From assembly GCA_964472315.1 (NCBI GenBank), contig CAYYJS010000024.1, positions 1-47,111 on the forward strand: DNA of 47,111 nt, written 5' to 3'. This DNA is from CAYYJS01 sp964472315 (lineage in GTDB: Bacteria; Verrucomicrobiota; Kiritimatiellia; UBA8416). Under the pieces are notes generated by a model that worked only from the letters and a program-made list of their open reading frames with translations, was not told the DNA's origin and ran no database searches. The translations under genes were made by a program, and so were the position numbers. Position 1 is the first letter of the stretch. The number at the start of each line of letters is the position of its first letter. Of the stretch, positions 26,076-35,570 are shown one piece after another.

Positions 26076-27173
26076 ATGACAACGTTACGTACAGTCGAAT
26101 GGATCGCCGACGGTCCGGATTCCCTACTGCCCGGCCGTGTCCGGTTCATCGATCAGACCCGGTTGCCCGTCGCATTGGAAACCATCGATACGACCGATAC
26201 GGAGGTCATCTGGCGCGCCATCCGAACGCTCCAGGTACGCGGGGCGCCCGCCATCGGCATCGCCGCGGCCATGGGCGTGGCAGCCGCCGTGCAGAATGCC
26301 GGGGACACATCGGCGGCGATCCTCGCCACGCTTCACCGCGCGGCCGAGTATCTATCCACCTCGCGGCCAACGGCGGTCAATCTGTTCTGGGCGCTCGAAC
26401 GCATGCGGGACGTCGCCGGCAGGCACGCGACCCTGCCGCCGCGGGCGCTGAAACGGCGACTCGTCGAGGAGGCCATCGCCATCCGCGACGAGGACGCCGC
26501 CATGTGCCGTGCCATCGGCGCGCACGGCGCCACGCTCCTGCGCGACGGCGATACGGTGCTCACGCACTGCAACGCCGGTGGTCTGGCGACCGCGGAATTC
26601 GGCACCGCGCTTGCCCCCATCTACACGGCGCATGCCGCGGGCCTGAAGATCGCGGTTTTTGCCGACGAAACCCGCCCGCTGCTTCAGGGCTCGCGCCTGA
26701 CCGCCTGGGAACTGCACCGGGCCGGTATCGACGTCACGCTCATCTGCGATAACATGGCCGCCCAGGTGATGAAGGAGCGGCGCATCACGATGGTTTTCGT
26801 GGGCGCCGACCGCATCGCGGCCAACGGAGACGCCGCCAACAAGATCGGCACTTACGGGGTGGCGGTCCTCGCACACGCCCACGGCATTCCTTTCTACGTA
26901 CTCGCACCCACGTCGACGATCGATCTCGACACGCCGGATGGCGCGGCCATCCCGATCGAACAACGCGCCGCCGAGGAAGTCACACGCGGCTTCGGCGTCC
27001 CCACCGCCCCCGACGGCGTGGCCGTCTACGCCCCCGCCTTCGACGTCACCCCCGCCCGTCTGATCACGGGCATCGTATGCGAACGCGGCATCCTCGCGCC
27101 GCCCTACGCGACCGCCATCGCCGCCCTGGCGCTCGGGTGCATTCCCGAATTGTGTCCCGGCCAATGCGCGTGA
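26076..27173 (+). CDS. mtnA: S-methyl-5-thioribose-1-phosphate isomerase
   Basis: This 365-aa methionine-salvage enzyme isomerises 5-methylthioribose-1-phosphate to the ribulose form. It carries VRGAPAIGIAAAMG near the N-terminus, the catalytic Cys in THCNAGGLAT, FADETRPLLQG, and the catalytic Asp in GADRIAANGDAANKIGTYG. Length fits the family; the relative eIF2B subunits lack the catalytic pair. It diverges from the polysaccharide operon across about 100 bp and overlaps the next gene by 10 bp. Confidence 0.96.
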   Translation: MTTLRTVEWIADGPDSLLPGRVRFIDQTRLPVALETIDTTDTEVIWRAIRTLQVRGAPAIGIAAAMGVAAAVQNAGDTSAAILATLHRAAEYLSTSRPTAVNLFWALERMRDVAGRHATLPPRALKRRLVEEAIAIRDEDAAMCRAIGAHGATLLRDGDTVLTHCNAGGLATAEFGTALAPIYTAHAAGLKIAVFADETRPLLQGSRLTAWELHRAGIDVTLICDNMAAQVMKERRITMVFVGADRIAANGDAANKIGTYGVAVLAHAHGIPFYVLAPTSTIDLDTPDGAAIPIEQRAAEEVTRGFGVPTAPDGVAVYAPAFDVTPARLITGIVCERGILAPPYATAIAALALGCIPELCPGQCA

Positions 27174-28756
27174 TTGTCCATCAGGTTGTCGTTCCGCTCG
27201 ACTATACGGATGCCGCGATACTGGCCGAACTGGCCAGGAAGCTGAATTGCCGTGCGGACCAGGTGCGCGACGCACGCGTCACCCGACGCTCGCTGGACGC
27301 CCGCCCGCGCAACCCGCGGCCACGCTATGTGCTTTCCGTCGAAGTCTCGGTCGACCCCGCCGCGCTGCCGGCGGCCCCGACCGCCGACGCCGTCACGGCC
27401 CCGCCGGCGCCCGCCCCGGCGCCCGCGACCCGGCGGCGGGCGATCCACACCGGCGACCGCCCCCTGGTGGTCGGCTGCGGCCCGGCCGGCCTCCTGGCCG
27501 CGCACGTCATGGCCGAGGCCGGCGCCCGCCCGATCCTCATCGAGCGCGGCGACGATGCCGCGACACGTGCCACGAAAGTCGCGTCGTTCTGGCGCGACGG
27601 CACGCTGGACCCCGAATGCAATGCGCTCTTCGGCGAAGGCGGCGCCGGACTTTTCTCCGACGGCAAACTGACGGCACGCACCAAGGATCAGGAGCGCTGC
27701 CGCCGTTTTCTCGACACCCTCGTCGCGTGCGGCGCCGCGCCGGACATTCTCATCGATGCCGAGCCGCACATCGGCAGCGACCGCCTGCTCGATATCGTCC
27801 CGCGCCTGCGCGACCGGATTCGCGCCGCCGGAGGCGACGTGCGGTTCGGCGCGCGGTTGGAGCGCTTCGTCGTCGAACACGGACGCCTGCGCGCCGCCGT
27901 CGTCAACGGCGCCGAGATCCCCTGCTCCGCCTGCGTTCTCGCCGTCGGTCACAGCGCCCGCGATATCTACACGATGCTGGATGCCGCCGGCGTGGCCTTG
28001 ACGCCCAAGCCTTTCGCCCTCGGCGTCCGCCTCGAACTGCCGCAGGCGCTGGTCGACCGCGCCCAATACGGTCCCTGCGCGGGAGACCCGCGCCTCGGCG
28101 CGGCAAGCTTTCGTCTGACCCGGCGACCCACCCGCGAGACGCGTGCCTGCTACAGCTTCTGCATGTGCCCCGGCGGACAGGTGATCGCCTGCGCGTCGGA
28201 GCCCGGCTGCCTGACGACCAACGGCATGAGTTTCTCGCACCGCGAGTTCCCGTTCGCCAACGCCGCGTTCCTCGTGCCGGTCGGCCCCGAGGACTACCCG
28301 GCCGGCGCGAGCCTGGCACTCGCCGGCATGGCCTTCCAGCGCGCCATCGAAGCCCGCGCCTTTGCCGCCGGCGGCGGCGCTTACGGCGTGCCCGCCGCGC
28401 GGCTGACCGACTTCCTGGCCGGGCGTCCTTCCACCGCGCTGCCCGACACCCGTTCCTGCACGCGTGCCGCCGCCGCGGATATGGCCGACATCCTGCCGCC
28501 CGCGGTCACGCAGACGCTCCGCGCCGCCGTGCCGAAGATGCTGGGCGAATTGAACGGCGTCGCCATCGGCGGCGTGCTGCTCTACGCGGCCGAGACGCGC
28601 AGCAGCAGCCCCGTGCGCATCGCGCGCGACGAGACCGGCGAATCGACATCGCTGCGCGGGCTGTTCCCCGCCGGGGAAGGCGCGGGCTACGCCGGCGGCA
28701 TCGTCAGCTCGGCCATCGATGGCATACGCGCCGCCGAGGCCCTGCTGCAAACGTAG
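27164..28756 (+). CDS. FAD-dependent dehydrogenase (COG2509-like)
   Basis: This 530-aa flavoprotein starts at ATG 27164 inside the mtnA end. The N-terminal ~90 residues form a small domain (RVIVHQVVVPLDY) followed by a Pro/Ala linker. The FAD-binding Rossmann motif VVGCGPAGLLAA comes next, then LFGEGGAGLFSDGKLTAR and a C-terminal GLFPAGEGAGYAGGIVSSA flavin-binding segment. YSFCMCPGGQVIACASEPG is characteristic of this uncharacterised family. Substrate unknown. Its 3' end overlaps the converging glycosyltransferase by about 50 bp. Confidence 0.9.
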   Translation: MRVIVHQVVVPLDYTDAAILAELARKLNCRADQVRDARVTRRSLDARPRNPRPRYVLSVEVSVDPAALPAAPTADAVTAPPAPAPAPATRRRAIHTGDRPLVVGCGPAGLLAAHVMAEAGARPILIERGDDAATRATKVASFWRDGTLDPECNALFGEGGAGLFSDGKLTARTKDQERCRRFLDTLVACGAAPDILIDAEPHIGSDRLLDIVPRLRDRIRAAGGDVRFGARLERFVVEHGRLRAAVVNGAEIPCSACVLAVGHSARDIYTMLDAAGVALTPKPFALGVRLELPQALVDRAQYGPCAGDPRLGAASFRLTRRPTRETRACYSFCMCPGGQVIACASEPGCLTTNGMSFSHREFPFANAAFLVPVGPEDYPAGASLALAGMAFQRAIEARAFAAGGGAYGVPAARLTDFLAGRPSTALPDTRSCTRAAAADMADILPPAVTQTLRAAVPKMLGELNGVAIGGVLLYAAETRSSSPVRIARDETGESTSLRGLFPAGEGAGYAGGIVSSAIDGIRAAEALLQT

Positions 28757-29444
28757 CGGACGCCTTCATGCGCCGGTCGAACACGCGCAGCATCCGGAAG
28801 AACCGGAGCGTGTCCTTGAAGGGGTGGATCTTGCTCTTCTCGTCGCCGTAGATGATGCGCGTGGGCGCCGCGCCGATCGTCACGCGACGGATGGCAAGCT
28901 CAAGCAGGATCTCGGATTCCGCCGCAAAGCGCGCGGAACAGCCGGACATGTCGGGAATCAGGTCGGTACGGTACAGGCGGTAGCCGTTCTGGGTATCCGG
29001 CACCCATTGACCCATCCGGCGGCTGAGCATCCAGCTCATGAACCGGTTGGTGAGGCGCCGCACGAGCGGCATCGTCCGGGGGTCGGCCATGCGGTTGCCG
29101 ATCAGGACGCCGGCATCGCCGGCACGATAACGCTCGACGAATCCGGGCAGGTCCTCGGCCGCGTGCTGACCGTCGGCGTCCATGGTGACGACATACTCGA
29201 ATCCCCGCTGCCGCACGTAATCGAATCCGGTATTGAGCGCGGCGCCTTTCCCCCGATTCACGGCATGACGCAGCACCGTCGCGCCGGCCGCTTCAGCCTG
29301 CGCCGCCGTATCGTCGGCGGAGCCGTCATCGACGACGATCACGGTGGGGCAATACGCCAGCACCGCCCGCACGACGGCGCCGATGCGGCGACCTTCGTTG
29401 TACCCGGGAATCAGAACCGCTCCCCGCTCGGCATCGGGAATCAT
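28704..29444 (-). CDS. family 2 glycosyltransferase (DPM1-like)
   Basis: This 246-aa soluble GT-A enzyme has VLIPGYNEGRRIG, VVDDGSADDT, the RGKGAALNTGF segment and the metal-binding DADGQH. It resembles polyprenyl-phosphate mannosyl/glucosyl transferases but lacks C-terminal membrane helices. The ATG at 29444 has an AGGAGG Shine-Dalgarno. The last ~18 residues (FAAGPRRRVCHRWPS and before) are read from the antisense of the converging flavoprotein gene, so the C-terminus may be a recent extension. Confidence 0.88.
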   Translation of the reverse strand: MIPDAERGAVLIPGYNEGRRIGAVVRAVLAYCPTVIVVDDGSADDTAAQAEAAGATVLRHAVNRGKGAALNTGFDYVRQRGFEYVVTMDADGQHAAEDLPGFVERYRAGDAGVLIGNRMADPRTMPLVRRLTNRFMSWMLSRRMGQWVPDTQNGYRLYRTDLIPDMSGCSARFAAESEILLELAIRRVTIGAAPTRIIYGDEKSKIHPFKDTLRFFRMLRVFDRRMKASATFAAGPRRRVCHRWPS

Positions 29445-29473
29445 GCGCGCCCCTCCTTTACGCCCGACGCCCG

Positions 29474-31000
29474 TCAGTACGACTTGGCGAACACGACGCG
29501 CCCCGGACTGGGCTTGCCGCAGACCACGCAGACGCCGGGGACATCTTGGTCCCGGGTCAGCGGGATGCAGCGGATCGTCACGCTCAGATCCGTGTTGATC
29601 TTCTCCTCGCACGCGGTGCTCCCGCACCAGTGGGACATCGCAAACCCGCCGTGGATCTCAGGCTGCTCCGCGTTCCGCGGCGTGAAAAACGCCGCGAATT
29701 CGTTTCCATCGTCGATCGCCCGAGTGTGCTCGTCCCGCAGCGCGCGTGCGCGCGCCAGCAGCGATGCCTGGATGTCGGTCAACAGGTCGCCGATACCGGC
29801 CACGAAGGCATCGCGATCCTGACCGAACCGCGCCGCCCGGCCCTGGTCGCGACGGCACACGAAGACCGCGTTCTTCGCGATATCGCGCGGTCCGACTTCG
29901 ACAATCACGGGGATGCCCTTCTTGATCCAGTTCCACCCCTTCTCGCCGGCGTTCATGTCGCGTCGATCCACGTCGACGCGTACCGGCTTGTCGTCGTACC
30001 GCCGCGCCCGCAACTCGGCGGCCAGCGCATGGCAGTAACTCGTCACAGCCGCGTATTCGTCGTCGTTGCGGTAGATCGGCAGCAGGACGACATGCGACGG
30101 CGCCAGGCGCGGCGGCATGACCATGCCGTTGTCGTCGCCATGCGTCATGATCATGCCGCCGATCAGGCGCGTCGAAACGCCCCACGAGGTCGTCCACGCA
30201 TGCTCGATCTGCCCGGTCCTGGACTGGAACTGGATGCCCGACGCCTTGGCGAAGTTCTGTCCGAGGAAATGACTCGTCCCCGCCTGCAACGCCTTGCGGT
30301 CTTGCATCATGGCCTCGATGCAGAACGTGTTCACGGCGCCGGGGAAACGCTCGCCCGCGGTCTTCTCGCCCGTCAGCACCGGCATGGCCATGTAGTCCTC
30401 GGCGAACGTCTTGTACACGTCCAGCATCCGGAGCGTTTCTTCCCACGCCTCGTCGCGCGTCTCGTGCGCCGTGTGCCCTTCCTGCCACAGAAACTCGGTG
30501 GTTCGGAGGAAGAGACGCGTGCGAAGCTCCCATCGCACGACGTTCGCCCATTGATTGATCAGCACCGGCAGGTCACGGTAGCTCTGCACCCATTTGGCAT
30601 ACGTGGCGCCGATGATCGTCTCGGAGGTGGGCCGCACGATGAGGGGCTCATCGAGCTCTCCCGCCGGCACCAGTCCGCCATCGCGTCCGGCTTCGAGGCG
30701 GTGGTGCGTCACCACCGCGCATTCCTTGGCGAACCCCTCGACGTGCTCGGCTTCCTTCTCCAGAAAACTCAACGGGATGAAGAGCGGGAAGTAGGCATTC
30801 GAGTGCCCGGTGGCTTTGAACATGCCATCGAGCGCTTCGCGGATATTCTCCCACAAGGCATAGCCCCATGGACGGATCACCATGCACCCGCGCACGGCGC
30901 TCGTCTCGGCCATCTCGGCCGCGCGCACAACCTGCTGATACCACTCGGGATAGTTCTCTTCCCGCACCGGACTGATCGCCGTCTTTTCCTGTTTGGCCAC
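29474..31000 (-). CDS. proS: prolyl-tRNA synthetase, archaeal/eukaryotic-type
   Basis: This 508-aa class II synthetase lacks the editing insertion of the common bacterial form and has the C-terminal extension of the ProS type 3 group. Motifs seen are RPTSETIIG, the motif 2 region VVRWELRTRLFLRTTEFLWQEG (read in parts), and HGDDNGMVMPP. A C-terminal zinc-like C-x4-C...C-x2-C set is present (CGSTACEEK, CVVCGK). I chose GTG 31000 because GGAGG lies 8 nt before it and MAKQEK is how the family begins; ATG 31015 is an alternative. It charges tRNA-Pro. Confidence 0.95.
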   Translation of the reverse strand: MAKQEKTAISPVREENYPEWYQQVVRAAEMAETSAVRGCMVIRPWGYALWENIREALDGMFKATGHSNAYFPLFIPLSFLEKEAEHVEGFAKECAVVTHHRLEAGRDGGLVPAGELDEPLIVRPTSETIIGATYAKWVQSYRDLPVLINQWANVVRWELRTRLFLRTTEFLWQEGHTAHETRDEAWEETLRMLDVYKTFAEDYMAMPVLTGEKTAGERFPGAVNTFCIEAMMQDRKALQAGTSHFLGQNFAKASGIQFQSRTGQIEHAWTTSWGVSTRLIGGMIMTHGDDNGMVMPPRLAPSHVVLLPIYRNDDEYAAVTSYCHALAAELRARRYDDKPVRVDVDRRDMNAGEKGWNWIKKGIPVIVEVGPRDIAKNAVFVCRRDQGRAARFGQDRDAFVAGIGDLLTDIQASLLARARALRDEHTRAIDDGNEFAAFFTPRNAEQPEIHGGFAMSHWCGSTACEEKINTDLSVTIRCIPLTRDQDVPGVCVVCGKPSPGRVVFAKSY

Positions 31001-31088
31001 GCTTGCGTCCTCCATTGCCCACCGTCGCCGACATGACAAGGGCGCGCATTATGCCACCCCGCGCGGACCCGTTCAACCCGGAAAAGAC

Positions 31089-32084
31089 CTAGGCGCGGCC
31101 GCGTTTGAGGAGGAAGTCGAGGTACTGGGCGCGTTCGAAAGCGCCGGGATCGCCCGTGAAGCGGCTCTGACTCACCTTGCCCCGGAAGTCGCCCACCGCC
31201 GCATAGCCCTTCGCATCCATCCAGGCGCCGAGGCCGCTGACCAGCGTTTCGATGTGATGGATGCCGTTCTTGAACAGACACGAGGCCACCTGGACCGCCG
31301 CGGCCCCCGCCAGAATGAACTTCACCACATCGTCCGACGTCATCACGCCCGTATTGCCCACCAGGTCCAGCTTGACGCGCCCGTAGAGCAAAGCGACCCA
31401 CCGCAACGGCAGGTGCATCTCGGTCGACGTGCTGAAGGTCATCTGGCTGAATATCCGTTCGCCCGCCGGATCGATGTCGGGCTGGAAGAACCGGTTGAAC
31501 AGCACCACCGCATCCGCGCCACGCTGCGCCAGGCCGTTCACGACACTGCCCATGCAGGTGTAGAAAGGACTCAACTTCACGGCGATCGGCAGCTTCACGG
31601 CGCCGCGCACGCGTTCGAACGTGTCCAGGAGCCGCCGTTCGACCTCGGCCGCTTTGACGTCGACGTCCGCCTCGACCGCGTAGTAGTTCAACTCAAGGCC
31701 GTCCACACCGGTTTCCGCCAGGTTCTTGGCGTACTCGGCCCATTTCCCGGGAGTCACGGCGTTGATGCTGGCAACGAGCGGCATCTTCACGGCCCGCCGT
31801 GCGCGGTCCACCCAGAAGAGGTGCTCCCGGGCCTCGCCATGCGCAAGCTTCGGCAGGTAGGTCACCGCTTCGCCAAACGACTCGGACCCCTTGCCCAGAA
31901 CGTCGTCGAACTCGCCGAGTTCATGCCGGATCTGCTCCTCGAAGAGCGAGCGGATCACGAGCGCGCCGGCGCCGGCTTCCTCGACGCGCTTGATGTTGTC
32001 GACCGTGTTCGAGATCGCGCTCGCCGCGACCACGATCGGATTCTTCAGCGCGATTCCCATACACGTTGTTGTCAGGTCCGCCAT
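31089..32084 (-). CDS. dihydroorotate dehydrogenase-like FMN protein
   Basis: This 331-aa TIM-barrel protein belongs to the DHOD superfamily. It shows KNPIVVAASAIS, NYYAVEADVDVKAAEVE, AVKLSPFYTCMG, VVLFNRFFQPDID and the phosphate-binding GNTGVMTSDDVVKFILAGAAAVQVAS. The variant group, not true PyrD, is often found near pyruvate:ferredoxin oxidoreductase genes and its substrate is unsettled. The ATG at 32084 has GGGAG 5 nt upstream. The 135-bp gap above it carries only a CAGCCC/GGGCTG inverted repeat (32101-32122). Confidence 0.88.
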   Translation of the reverse strand: MADLTTTCMGIALKNPIVVAASAISNTVDNIKRVEEAGAGALVIRSLFEEQIRHELGEFDDVLGKGSESFGEAVTYLPKLAHGEAREHLFWVDRARRAVKMPLVASINAVTPGKWAEYAKNLAETGVDGLELNYYAVEADVDVKAAEVERRLLDTFERVRGAVKLPIAVKLSPFYTCMGSVVNGLAQRGADAVVLFNRFFQPDIDPAGERIFSQMTFSTSTEMHLPLRWVALLYGRVKLDLVGNTGVMTSDDVVKFILAGAAAVQVASCLFKNGIHHIETLVSGLGAWMDAKGYAAVGDFRGKVSQSRFTGDPGAFERAQYLDFLLKRGRA

Positions 32085-32219
32085 GGTTACTCCCTCAGCT
32101 CAGCCCCGTTTCGGAAGGGCTGCGATTCGCCGTCTCCAACACCGTCCATGGCCCCGCGTGGGCCAAACCGGTCGCAGTCTACTCCATCCTTCACCCGCGT
32201 CACCACGGAAAACAGCTTC

Positions 32220-33908
32220 TCACTCCGCTTGTTCGGCCTTGCCGAAAATCGTCAGCGTCCCCGATACCGCGTCATTCGCCGGTACGGCATCGGCGGCGGA
32301 ACGTAGCGTCCCGAACACGCGAAACGGCACGCGGCGGTCTGCACGCGACACCACACCCGCGCGAACGTCGCGCGCGAACGTGGCCCCCGGCGCCAGGTTG
32401 AATCCGCTGAAGTGGAAGGACGCGTCCCCCATCGTTACCGTGAGCTCGACCACGCCCGCCGTTTCGGTCCCGACGTTCTGGACATAGCAAGCCACCCGCA
32501 CCGCATCGCCAAGCGCCGTTCCGGAGAGCACATACGGCGGGCGGGCCGCAATGTCGTGAATCCCAGCCGTGCCGACCGCCGCCAACCGCCCCAGATCCAA
32601 CACACCCGCCCCATACACCCCATCCGCGCCAGGCTCGCCCGCATCGTCGGCGACCTGCTTCACGGTCGCCCGGACCTCCGCCGGGGAGAGCCCCGGATCG
32701 GCCGAAATCAACCGCGCCGCCGCGCCGCTGACAAACGGGGTCGAGGCGGATGAACCGCTGAAGGCCACCACCTGGTCGTTCGTCCACGCGGTGTAGACGC
32801 CATAGCCGGGCGCCATGATGTCCACGGCGTCACCGGTGTTCGAGAAGTAGAGCACCCGACCGTCGCCATCCACGGTCCCCACCGCCAGCGCCGTGGGGTA
32901 CGCCGCCGGATACGTCACGGACGCGATCCCGTCGTTGCCCACCGCGGCCACGACCACGACGCCACGCGCTTCGGCATAGGCGACGGCTTCCCGCAAGGCA
33001 AGGTTGTCGCCCTGCGTGCCCAGACTCAGATTGATCACCCGCGCCCCGGCATCGACCGCGGCGATGATGCCGGCGGCGACGGTGAACGCATCCCCGGCAC
33101 CCGCGCCGTCCATGACACGCACGCTCAGCAGTTCGACGCCGGGCGCCACGCCGGGCAGTCGCGGATCGTTTCCGGCCACGATCGAGGCGACCGCGGAGCC
33201 GTGTCCGGAAAGCGCCGCGTCCCCGACATCCCCGCCCAGGACATCGATATACTCCAGTGTCGCGCCCGCGTAGGCCCAATGCGGCAGAACACCCGTATCC
33301 AGAATCGCCACGCGCACGGCGCCGCCCGGCAGGGCCGCGACCCCTTCCTGACCGAGCGCGGCCACCGCCCCGCCACCCGATGCCGTATAGGTCACCCCCG
33401 CCGGCGCTTCGGGCGACGCCACGCGTTCCGGCACGTGCACGATGTGGTTGGCCGTATGCTCCATGGGCGTCGGACCACGCGCCAGCAGCGCTTCCCATTG
33501 CGCCGCCGTATCCACACGCACGCGCAGCAGGTTGCGCCCGGCCAGCCGTCCGATCACCCGCGCACCCAACGCTTCGGCCGCCGCCGCGAAGGCCGCCATG
33601 TCGCCGGCATTGTAGAAACGCAGCACATGCTCGCCGTCGATCGCATCCCGGTCGGGGGCTGACGCCACGGCGGCGGCGCCGCCGCCATCCGCGTCGCCGC
33701 CGTGGCGGGCCAACGGCGCGATGCCACGCCCGTTGTCGACGTCATGCCGGCCGCCTGACGCGACGCCGGCGGACGCGGGCGGCCGACGGGCCACCGGCGC
33801 CTCGTCACGCGCCGCGAGGATCGGTCGCCGCGCCACCAGATAGGCCGCGATTCCGATCGCCGCCACCAGCAGCGCCGCTCCGACAAGAACTGGACCGAGC
33901 CGCCTCAA
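32220..33908 (-). CDS. exported subtilisin-like serine protease (S8)
   Basis: This 562-aa protein has an N-terminal membrane/signal segment (LGPVLVGAALLVAAIGIAAYLVA). A prodomain-like part (about residues 90-160) comes before the S8 catalytic domain. The triad is complete: Asp204 (ILDTGV), His236 (GHGSAVAS) and Ser387 (GSSASTP), with oxyanion Asn325. The C-terminal ~110 residues form a beta-sandwich of the CARDB type. The start is TTG 33908, overlapping the Nif3-like stop by 4 nt (TTGA). It likely acts at the cell surface or in the periplasm. Confidence 0.92.
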   Translation of the reverse strand: MRRLGPVLVGAALLVAAIGIAAYLVARRPILAARDEAPVARRPPASAGVASGGRHDVDNGRGIAPLARHGGDADGGGAAAVASAPDRDAIDGEHVLRFYNAGDMAAFAAAAEALGARVIGRLAGRNLLRVRVDTAAQWEALLARGPTPMEHTANHIVHVPERVASPEAPAGVTYTASGGGAVAALGQEGVAALPGGAVRVAILDTGVLPHWAYAGATLEYIDVLGGDVGDAALSGHGSAVASIVAGNDPRLPGVAPGVELLSVRVMDGAGAGDAFTVAAGIIAAVDAGARVINLSLGTQGDNLALREAVAYAEARGVVVVAAVGNDGIASVTYPAAYPTALAVGTVDGDGRVLYFSNTGDAVDIMAPGYGVYTAWTNDQVVAFSGSSASTPFVSGAAARLISADPGLSPAEVRATVKQVADDAGEPGADGVYGAGVLDLGRLAAVGTAGIHDIAARPPYVLSGTALGDAVRVACYVQNVGTETAGVVELTVTMGDASFHFSGFNLAPGATFARDVRAGVVSRADRRVPFRVFGTLRSAADAVPANDAVSGTLTIFGKAEQAE

Positions 33909-34663
33909 AACGGCACCCGCAGATCGACGAACTCGACATCCACGGAAAACCGTCGCGCCAACACCTCGCCAACCGCGCGCGGACCGAATCTCTCGGTCGC
34001 ATAGTGGCCCGCGAAGATCGCATGCAGACCGTACTCCATGGCCATGTTGTAGGCCATCAGCTTGGGCTCGCCCGAGACGTACACATGTATGCCCTTGCGC
34101 CCGGCCTCCACGATCTCATCCGCGGCGCCGCCGGAAACGACGGCCACGCGCGAGACCAGCTTCGGCCCGAAATCCATGCTCTGCACGGGGTTGTCCGCCA
34201 CGGCTGCCACACGCGCTTTGAAGGCGTCATACCGCATCGGTTTCGGAAGCACGCCTTCGAACCCGATCGACGTTCCCGCGTACTCGCCGAACGGCTTCAG
34301 ATGCGTCAGCTTCAATGCCCGGCAAATTCGTGCGTTGTTGCCGTATTTCGGATGGGCATCCAGCGGCAGGTGGCATGCGTAAAGCGCCATGTCGTGCGTC
34401 ATCAGAAACCGGATCCACCGGTAGTTCACCCCCGTAATGCGCTTGAGGGAGTCGCCCCAACTGATGCCATGGTGACAGACGACGAGGTCGGCCCCGCGGC
34501 GGTGCGCTTCGCGGAAGAACTCGCTGGAAGCGTCCACCCCGCAGCAGATTTTCCGCACACGCCCCGAATTCGCAACCTGCAACCCATTGGCGGCGGTGTC
34601 CTGAAACGCCGAAACCCGCAACTCGCGGTCCAGGTATGAGACGATCTCTTCGAGTTTCCGCAC
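33905..34663 (-). CDS. Nif3-like dinuclear metal-center protein
   Basis: This 252-aa protein of the Nif3/YbgI (DUF34) family shows DTAANGLQV, VCHHGISWGD (metal-binding His pair), LYACHLPLDAHPKYGNN and GHYATERFGPRAVGE. The family binds two metal ions; some members are linked to GTP cyclohydrolase I (FolE2-like) activity or metal handling, but function is not settled. The GTG start at 34663 has GGAGG 6 nt upstream. A 125-bp gap without a gene separates it from the SDR gene. Confidence 0.9.
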   Translation of the reverse strand: MRKLEEIVSYLDRELRVSAFQDTAANGLQVANSGRVRKICCGVDASSEFFREAHRRGADLVVCHHGISWGDSLKRITGVNYRWIRFLMTHDMALYACHLPLDAHPKYGNNARICRALKLTHLKPFGEYAGTSIGFEGVLPKPMRYDAFKARVAAVADNPVQSMDFGPKLVSRVAVVSGGAADEIVEAGRKGIHVYVSGEPKLMAYNMAMEYGLHAIFAGHYATERFGPRAVGEVLARRFSVDVEFVDLRVPF

Positions 34664-34788
34664 GCCGCACCTCCGCTCCCGCCGCACCGCCCCCACGTCC
34701 GAATCATGCGCCTGACCCGGCCCAATCTCAAGCACACAACCCGGATGTGATTTCGCCGCCCCGGATCGGCTGACGGCGCACCGCGCGC

Positions 34789-35559
34789 TTACGACGCGGG
34801 GGGCTTGAGCAGACCGACCAACAGACGGGTGCGCAGCCCGCTGGGCATCGCCGCGAGCAGCTTGAGCATCGCCACGAACAGGGGCGGAAAGGCGATTTCG
34901 GGACGGCGTCGCCGCATGCCGCGCAGAATGTACTCGGTCGCCTTCGCGCTTGTGATCCGCATGGGCATCGCGAAATCGTTGCGATCGGTCAACGGTGTCG
35001 CGACGAACCCCGGGCAGATGATCGAGACATCGATTCTTTCGCGGGCAACATCCACGCGCAGCGCCTGCAGAAAATGCCGGATGGCGGCCTTGGTCGATCC
35101 GTACGCTTCGGCCCGCGGCAGGCCGGTGTAAGCTACGGAACTGCTCATGCCCACCAGGTACGGGTCGCGTCCGGACCTGAGCAGCGGCAGCGCCGCCTCG
35201 ACCCCGTAGACAAACCCGAGGTAGTTGATCTCGGTCACGCGTCGTACCAACTCGGCATCGAACGCCTGCACGTCCACGTACTCGCAGGTGCCCGCATTGA
35301 GCACCACCACGTCGAGCCCGCCCAACTGCGCGCGGATCCAGTCGCCCGCCGCACGGTTGGCCTCGCGCGAGACGATGTCGAACGGCAGACACCGGATATG
35401 GTCGGGGCTCTGGCGTCGCACATCCTCCAGCCGCGACGCGCTGCGTCCGGAAGCGACGACGGTATTGCCGAGTTCGGCCAAAGCCACGGCCAGCGCCTGT
35501 CCGATGCCGGAACTGGCGCCGGTCACCCATATCCTGCGATCCCGCAATCGGTCCTGCAT
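34789..35559 (-). CDS. short-chain dehydrogenase/reductase
   Basis: This 256-aa classical SDR has the cofactor motif TGASSGIGQ, NAG, a catalytic Ser in SSSVAYTG and YGSTK. PGFVATPLTDRND follows. The C-terminal ~60 residues (FPPLFVAMLKLLAAMPSGLRTRLL) are hydrophobic and may touch the membrane. It lies 11 bp after the chalcone-isomerase-like gene in a cluster with a cyclopropane-fatty-acid synthase, so its substrate is probably a modified fatty acyl or lipid. Confidence 0.9.
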   Translation of the reverse strand: MQDRLRDRRIWVTGASSGIGQALAVALAELGNTVVASGRSASRLEDVRRQSPDHIRCLPFDIVSREANRAAGDWIRAQLGGLDVVVLNAGTCEYVDVQAFDAELVRRVTEINYLGFVYGVEAALPLLRSGRDPYLVGMSSSVAYTGLPRAEAYGSTKAAIRHFLQALRVDVARERIDVSIICPGFVATPLTDRNDFAMPMRITSAKATEYILRGMRRRRPEIAFPPLFVAMLKLLAAMPSGLRTRLLVGLLKPPAS

Positions 35560-35570
35560 TGTTCACCCTC

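Noticed and set aside
27104..28750. 548-codon minus-strand frame
   Set aside because: It is antisense to the COG2509-like flavoprotein, whose motifs and start are clear.
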